DNA from: an uncultured Sphingobium sp.
GTDB taxonomy: Bacteria > Pseudomonadota > Alphaproteobacteria > Sphingomonadales > Sphingomonadaceae
Direction of reading: 5' to 3'
Assembly: GCA_946479185.1 (NCBI GenBank)
Contig: CAMLFF010000076.1
Span: 1 to 10,892, forward strand
Length of the DNA stretch: 10,892 nt
Shown here: one piece after another, positions 7,025 to 10,892 of the stretch
Position numbering within the stretch: the first letter of the stretch is position 1
How the letters are laid out: every line of letters begins with the position of its first letter
The notes under the pieces: model-generated
Databases searched by the model: none
What the model saw: only the letters and a program-made list of their open reading frames with translations
What the model was told of the DNA's origin: nothing
Position numbers and translations under genes: made by a program

Positions 7025-8188
7025 TCATAGTGCCGCTTCGTAAATGCGTGTTGCGTCCGCTTCTGTCACAGTGCGGGGGTTGCGCACCAGTAGACGCTGC
7101 ACCGTCATCGCCGCCGCCGCCATCTTGGGGATGGCATTTGCCCCAATGCCGAAGCTGGAAAGATTGCGCTCAAGGCCGATCGCGGCAGAAATGCGGTCGA
7201 TCTCGTCGATCCCCGCCAGCGCATCAGCCTCGTCATTGCCAGTGCGCGTGATGCCCATTGCTGCGGCAACCTGCGCATAGCGCGCTGGCGCAGCCTCAAG
7301 ATTGAAGCGCAGAACATGCGGCAGCAACAGCGAGTTGGCGACGCCATGGGCGATGTGAAACTCGCCCCCAAGCGGATAGGCCAGCGCATGGACGGCGGCT
7401 GTATTCACAGGCCCAAGGCACATGCCACCCAGATGGCTGGCGCGCAGCATTGCGCCGCGTGCTTCAAGGTCAGCGCCATTCTGGCATGCGCGTTCGATAT
7501 TGGCTGCAATCAGCCGAATCCCTTCCAGCGCCCAGGCATCCACAACGGGGTGCGAGAAGCGATTGGCATAAGCCTCGATACAATGGGTCAGCGCATCAAG
7601 GCCAGTCGAGGCCGTGACCGCGCGCGGCATCGTGACGGTGAGTTGCGGATCAAGATAAGCGAAATCCGGCACAAGATGGTCGCTGACCACGCCTTTCTTG
7701 AGCTGCGCCTCAACATCCTCAAGGATCGCGATCGGCGTCACTTCGCTCCCCGTGCCCGCCGTGGTGGGGATACAAGCAAGCGGAATGGAGCGCCCTGCCA
7801 GCAAATTCTGACCGATCACATCATCGATATGCTGCTGACCATCAAGCAGCGCCGCGACAAGCTTGGCAACGTCCATCGCGCTGCCGCCACCCAGACCGAT
7901 GATGAAGCCAGCCTCCTGCGCACGCGCGACCCCCATCGCATTCTCGAAATCCGCAATAGTCGGCTCGCCTGCAATGGCATCGAAGATGGTGGCCCGGCAG
8001 CCCGCGGCCTCAAGCTGGGCAACGAGCGCATCGCTCAGCGAACGTAACGGCTCGGATGACACGATCAATGCAGACGTCGCGCCACTCGCCACGACATCGG
8101 TTGCGCATTGGCCAAGCAAGCCCGTGCCAAAATGCACCGTGCCAACATTGCGCAGGCTCAAGACCCGTTCGGTTTCCAAGTTCGGCAC
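7025..8188 (-). CDS. Iron-containing alcohol dehydrogenase (group III ADH)
   Basis: Cytosolic metal-dependent NAD(P) oxidoreductase of 387 aa, full length for the Fe-ADH family (PF00465), which includes lactaldehyde reductase FucO, butanol dehydrogenases and the related maleylacetate reductases. The nucleotide-binding motif is GLGGGSAMD (98-106), followed by IPTTAGTGSEVTP (140-152). The four metal ligands fit D198, H202, H267 and H281, with almost the spacing seen in FucO (4, 65 and 14 residues). The start is GTG at 8188, with GGAGAGG just upstream (GGAG five bases from the start), so the start is well supported. It is the first gene of the block and is followed at 13 nt by the transporter. 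It could reduce or oxidise a short-chain alcohol, aldehyde or keto acid; the direction and the substrate cannot be read from the sequence. Confidence 0.93.
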   Translation of the reverse strand: MPNLETERVLSLRNVGTVHFGTGLLGQCATDVVASGATSALIVSSEPLRSLSDALVAQLEAAGCRATIFDAIAGEPTIADFENAMGVARAQEAGFIIGLGGGSAMDVAKLVAALLDGQQHIDDVIGQNLLAGRSIPLACIPTTAGTGSEVTPIAILEDVEAQLKKGVVSDHLVPDFAYLDPQLTVTMPRAVTASTGLDALTHCIEAYANRFSHPVVDAWALEGIRLIAANIERACQNGADLEARGAMLRASHLGGMCLGPVNTAAVHALAYPLGGEFHIAHGVANSLLLPHVLRFNLEAAPARYAQVAAAMGITRTGNDEADALAGIDEIDRISAAIGLERNLSSFGIGANAIPKMAAAAMTVQRLLVRNPRTVTEADATRIYEAAL

Positions 8189-8457
8189 GCCCTCTCCAGC
8201 TGAAGACCCTCTCTCGGTAGCTTGGGGTTCGCTGTCTTGACCAATGCGGCAGTAGAGCTTGCGCCAACTGCCTGGCAGCCCATCGATATCGCAATGATAA
8301 CGTGAGGGCGACGCTTTGTGCTTGGATCAGCAGCGGCGTTCAACATCAATTCGGAGGGCTGCTATCACGATGGCAGCGGCTTGCATAAGCCTCGCGTAAC
8401 GCCTCTTTACCGGGAATAGCATTCCTACTGTTTCTTTTCCGAGCTCAGATACTTCCC
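8189..8457 (-). promoter_or_regulatory. 269-nt non-coding leader upstream of the ADH-MFS-SDR operon
   Basis: No credible gene lies here; the open - strand frame from 8349 has no ribosome site, begins TTG/ATG, overlaps the ADH start and resembles nothing I know. The region holds three short perfect inverted repeats: CGATATCG (8284-8291), GGCTT-GCAT-AAGCC (8378-8391) and GGAAT-AGC-ATTCC (8413-8425). The last, 33 nt after the DUF2339 stop codon, has no T-run and is not a good terminator. The promoter of the catabolic operon is expected here, but I cannot point to a convincing -35/-10 pair, which would fit an activator-dependent promoter. Confidence 0.4.
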
Positions 8458-10892
8458 TTATCCCTCACGAGTGCTGGCCCCATCGGGTTTGAGGAAGCGG
8501 CTGTAGAGCCATCCAATACCGATGAGGCTGAAGCCGAGCGCGAGGAAGGAGATGATGCGCAAGAGGCCTTCCAGACCCGCGGCGTCGAGTAGAAACACCT
8601 TCGCAACAGCAACCAGCGTGAGCAGCAGTGATCCAATGCGCCATGCACGCTGGCCACTTCTGATACCCCAGACGAGGTAGCAAATCCCAAGCGCAATCGC
8701 GACAACGGACCAGAGGATATTCTCGCTTTGTCCCACGTCAGTCCCGACAAGAATAGTGCCGGAGAAGATCTGGCGAAGGGTCGCGAAGGCAAAGAGGAGA
8801 ATGACGATCATCCGCAGGATCGCCGTGGGGCGCTGAGCACGCGGCTGGAATGCTGGCACGAGGCGCTCGATCAGGCCCGGTGTGAGGGACGCGATCGCAA
8901 AGGCCGGAAGCAGCAGGTTTGCAAGCGGCCACGGACCGACTGCCTGCTCTGCCCATAGCGGATTGTGCAGCAAGATGGAGTAGAGCAGATTGTGCGCAAA
9001 GCCGAGGGCAACCAGCACGATTGGTTCCTTACGACCGGGCATCAGACGCGCAAGCGCAATGCCGCCGCCGATCAGCAGCGCCTCCCACAATGTTCGCTCA
9101 GCGAGACCAAAGCGGATGAATGCCGCAAGATCAGGGATCGCAAACAGCTGCTTGTAGAGAATATGCGCACCGATCAGGCCGATAATGCCCATCTGCGCAG
9201 TCGCGATGAGATTGACCGGGCGTGGGAGGTTCGCACGCATCCGCCAGAGCGCGATGGCACCGATGAGGGCGGGACCGAGTAGTCGCTGCAGCGCGAGCGG
9301 CAGTGGTGAGAGCTCAGCGACCAGCATTGGCTCCCCGGTGAGAGATGCCACGCCCGCCAGCAACCAGCGTCCGAGTGGTTCCAGCGCCCAAAGAGCGGCA
9401 ATGATTGCAAGCACGAAGGCCCCGACCCGCAGGTCGAGCTGGGGTCGACGTCGCATCATCTCGGTGGCGATCAGCATGCCGATCGCGGCGGCAATGGCGA
9501 GCCACTGCGGGGGCAGCAGCTGCGCAATCAGCCCGTAAGCCAACACCGCAGCGACGCCTTGCACCGCACTGCCGATCGACGATCCAGCAAAGCGCCATGC
9601 AAAGAGCGTGGTGACGGCAAGCGAGACACTCCAGCGCAGCAGCGTGTGCAGGTTTGGATCAAGCGGGGCAGCCATCACGAGGCGGGCGAACTCAAGCTCG
9701 CCCGTTCCCATAAGGGCCAGCAAACCGCCGCCGAGATAGGCAAGCGCGCCATAGCGCACCCGCTTGTCACGCGCCCTCTCACCGATCAGCAAGATGGCGG
9801 CGGCGACCAGGGCGAGCGATATCGGCAGCGTCCATGCGGCAAGCCCAAGGATCGCGGCGATAGCGGCCATGAACCCTGTGGACAGGGCAAGCATGGCGAA
9901 GCCGAGGTTATCGTGGCGCTCAGCGCGGTTCCACGCGAGAGCGGCGCCGATTGCAGGCAGCGTCGCGAACAGCAACGCGATCAATGCGAAATGCATATCC
10001 TCGCCGGGCAAGGCGCTATGGAACTGCCAGTAGGAGACAAGGAAGCCGCCTAGCGCAGTCAATATGACGTGCCCTGCATCCAGTGCCATCGTTTGCGCAC
10101 GCCACACCCGCCACAAGGAACTGCCTGCGAAGATGAGGGCAATGCTGGCGATGACGAGGATGAAGGAGGCTGTTGGCGGGGCTGGCCAGCTTGCCGCGAG
10201 GATGAGGCTCGTCAGCAGCGGAACTGCTGTGAACGCGCGCAGGCTCGGCATGCGGATCGTGAGCCAGATGAAGGCCAAGGATAGCAATCCATAGAGGCCC
10301 CAGCTCAACATCTCATAGCCGCCGGTTGCGACAAGCAGCGCCAATTGCAGCGCGGCGACGATGGCCGCGACAAGCTGCAGCATCGGCCCTCTATGATCGG
10401 CAGAGGCGGCGACAGGCAGGCCGAGGCCAAGCGTTAGCACGAGCAGGCCGACCGAAAGACTGGAGAGCTGATCGAATCCGCCCATCGCAATGAGCAGCGC
10501 AGTCCATGCCCCACCCCCCACCAAGGAACTCACGCCGAGCCAGAACCAACGCTGACTGCGCGAAAGCAATGTGATGCCGCCGATAACCAGCGCGAGATAG
10601 CCAGCCAGCAGCGGCACACTGCTTTCACCCGTATTGACGAGCGCAGGCGCCGCGAGGCCACCGACAAGGCCCAAGACGGCCGTGGGCGCGCCGAAGCGCA
10701 GTGAAAGGCCAAGAGCCAGCGCGGTGATCGCGCTCAGGGCCAGGAATGCAGTGCCAGGCGAGACCAGCGCATAAAGATTGGCTGCAGCGAGCGTCGCGGC
10801 ATAGAGACTGCCAACGCCTGCGCCGGCCAGTGCCTGAGCGACGCGATCGTCCTGCACGATCTTCCGGCGCATCGCGGCGAGGAGATCACCGA
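8458..10892 (-). CDS. DUF2339 polytopic membrane protein (N-terminus outside window)
   Basis: Very hydrophobic protein of the DUF2339 family (PF10101); 810 complete codons are in the window. The frame stays open to the right edge (residues GDLLAA before the Met at 10872), so that Met is internal and the true start, normally after a coiled-coil N-terminal region, lies outside. More than twenty hydrophobic stretches follow one another with short charged loops. The family-type segment near the left end of the protein reads AGAGVGSLYAATLAAANLY, then RFGAPTAVLGLVGGLAAPAL. Near the C-terminus, GTDVGQSENILWSVVAIALG and FLLDAAGLEGLLRIISFLALGFSL match the conserved end of the family, where the AAGLEGLLRI segment is recognisable. 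The function of DUF2339 proteins is not established; an envelope role is sometimes supposed from topology alone. It is separated from the ADH gene by 269 nt and is probably unrelated to the catabolic cluster. Confidence 0.88.
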   Translation of the reverse strand, partial: GDLLAAMRRKIVQDDRVAQALAGAGVGSLYAATLAAANLYALVSPGTAFLALSAITALALGLSLRFGAPTAVLGLVGGLAAPALVNTGESSVPLLAGYLALVIGGITLLSRSQRWFWLGVSSLVGGGAWTALLIAMGGFDQLSSLSVGLLVLTLGLGLPVAASADHRGPMLQLVAAIVAALQLALLVATGGYEMLSWGLYGLLSLAFIWLTIRMPSLRAFTAVPLLTSLILAASWPAPPTASFILVIASIALIFAGSSLWRVWRAQTMALDAGHVILTALGGFLVSYWQFHSALPGEDMHFALIALLFATLPAIGAALAWNRAERHDNLGFAMLALSTGFMAAIAAILGLAAWTLPISLALVAAAILLIGERARDKRVRYGALAYLGGGLLALMGTGELEFARLVMAAPLDPNLHTLLRWSVSLAVTTLFAWRFAGSSIGSAVQGVAAVLAYGLIAQLLPPQWLAIAAAIGMLIATEMMRRRPQLDLRVGAFVLAIIAALWALEPLGRWLLAGVASLTGEPMLVAELSPLPLALQRLLGPALIGAIALWRMRANLPRPVNLIATAQMGIIGLIGAHILYKQLFAIPDLAAFIRFGLAERTLWEALLIGGGIALARLMPGRKEPIVLVALGFAHNLLYSILLHNPLWAEQAVGPWPLANLLLPAFAIASLTPGLIERLVPAFQPRAQRPTAILRMIVILLFAFATLRQIFSGTILVGTDVGQSENILWSVVAIALGICYLVWGIRSGQRAWRIGSLLLTLVAVAKVFLLDAAGLEGLLRIISFLALGFSLIGIGWLYSRFLKPDGASTREG

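Noticed and set aside
6394..7251. + strand open frame (285 codons) opposite MFS and ADH
   Set aside because: It spans the boundary of two well-supported - strand genes and its protein has low-complexity polar composition without motifs. It is a shadow frame.
7316..8047. + strand open frame (243 codons) opposite the Fe-ADH gene
   Set aside because: It is antisense to the metal-ligand and nucleotide-binding region of the dehydrogenase, with no domain or ribosome site.
2406..8188. Carnitine or lysine-fermentation pathway assignment for the BKACE cluster
   Set aside because: Neither carnitine dehydrogenase nor thioesterase nor lysine aminomutase genes are present, and the pocket loop differs from Kce, so naming the pathway would be a guess.
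8158..8349. 63-codon - strand frame in the leader before ADH
   Set aside because: It starts at TTG/ATG without a Shine-Dalgarno sequence, overlaps the well-supported GTG start of ADH and shows no recognisable similarity.
1..10892. tRNA, rRNA, CRISPR array, insertion sequence or phage genes
   Set aside because: I looked on both strands and found no cloverleaf, no regularly spaced repeats, no transposase or integrase motifs and no terminal inverted repeats with target duplications.

Overview
The window most likely comes from an alphaproteobacterium, probably a sphingomonad. The evidence is the GC-rich coding sequence, a large TonB-dependent receptor of sphingomonad style, and receptor, transporter and dehydrogenase genes standing next to each other as is usual in that group. 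This is a reading of style and not a database match. I see no tRNA or rRNA gene, no insertion sequence, no CRISPR array and no phage gene.

Layout. The left end (2-2254, + strand) is the C-terminal part of a TonB-dependent outer-membrane receptor whose plug lies outside the window. It ends at a good intrinsic terminator, with a second hairpin before the convergent gene block. From 8188 down to 2406, six genes lie on the - strand. In order of transcription they are an iron-type alcohol dehydrogenase, an MFS carboxylate/aromatic-acid-type transporter, an SDR oxidoreductase, an AraC-family regulator, a small NTF2/SnoaL-fold protein and a beta-keto acid cleavage enzyme (BKACE, formerly DUF849). 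Gaps are 13 nt (ADH-MFS), a 4-nt ATGA overlap (MFS-SDR), 97 nt (SDR-AraC), about 120-130 nt (AraC-SnoaL) and 2 nt (SnoaL-BKACE). This suggests two tightly coupled sub-operons with the regulator between them. A 269-nt non-coding stretch (8189-8457) with several small inverted repeats precedes the block. The right end (8458-10892, - strand) is most of a very hydrophobic DUF2339 membrane protein whose N-terminus is cut by the window edge.

How the genes may work together (inference). The receptor and MFS protein could import an organic acid or a precursor. The two dehydrogenases could convert alcohol, aldehyde or hydroxy groups. The SnoaL-fold protein could rearrange or dehydrate an intermediate. 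BKACE could cleave the resulting beta-keto acid with acetyl-CoA. The AraC protein would sense the substrate or an intermediate. The substrate cannot be read from the sequence. No oxygenase, CoA ligase, CoA transferase or thioesterase is present, so the pathway must depend on genes elsewhere. The cluster is the most interesting item here: each protein family is known, but I do not recognise the combination.
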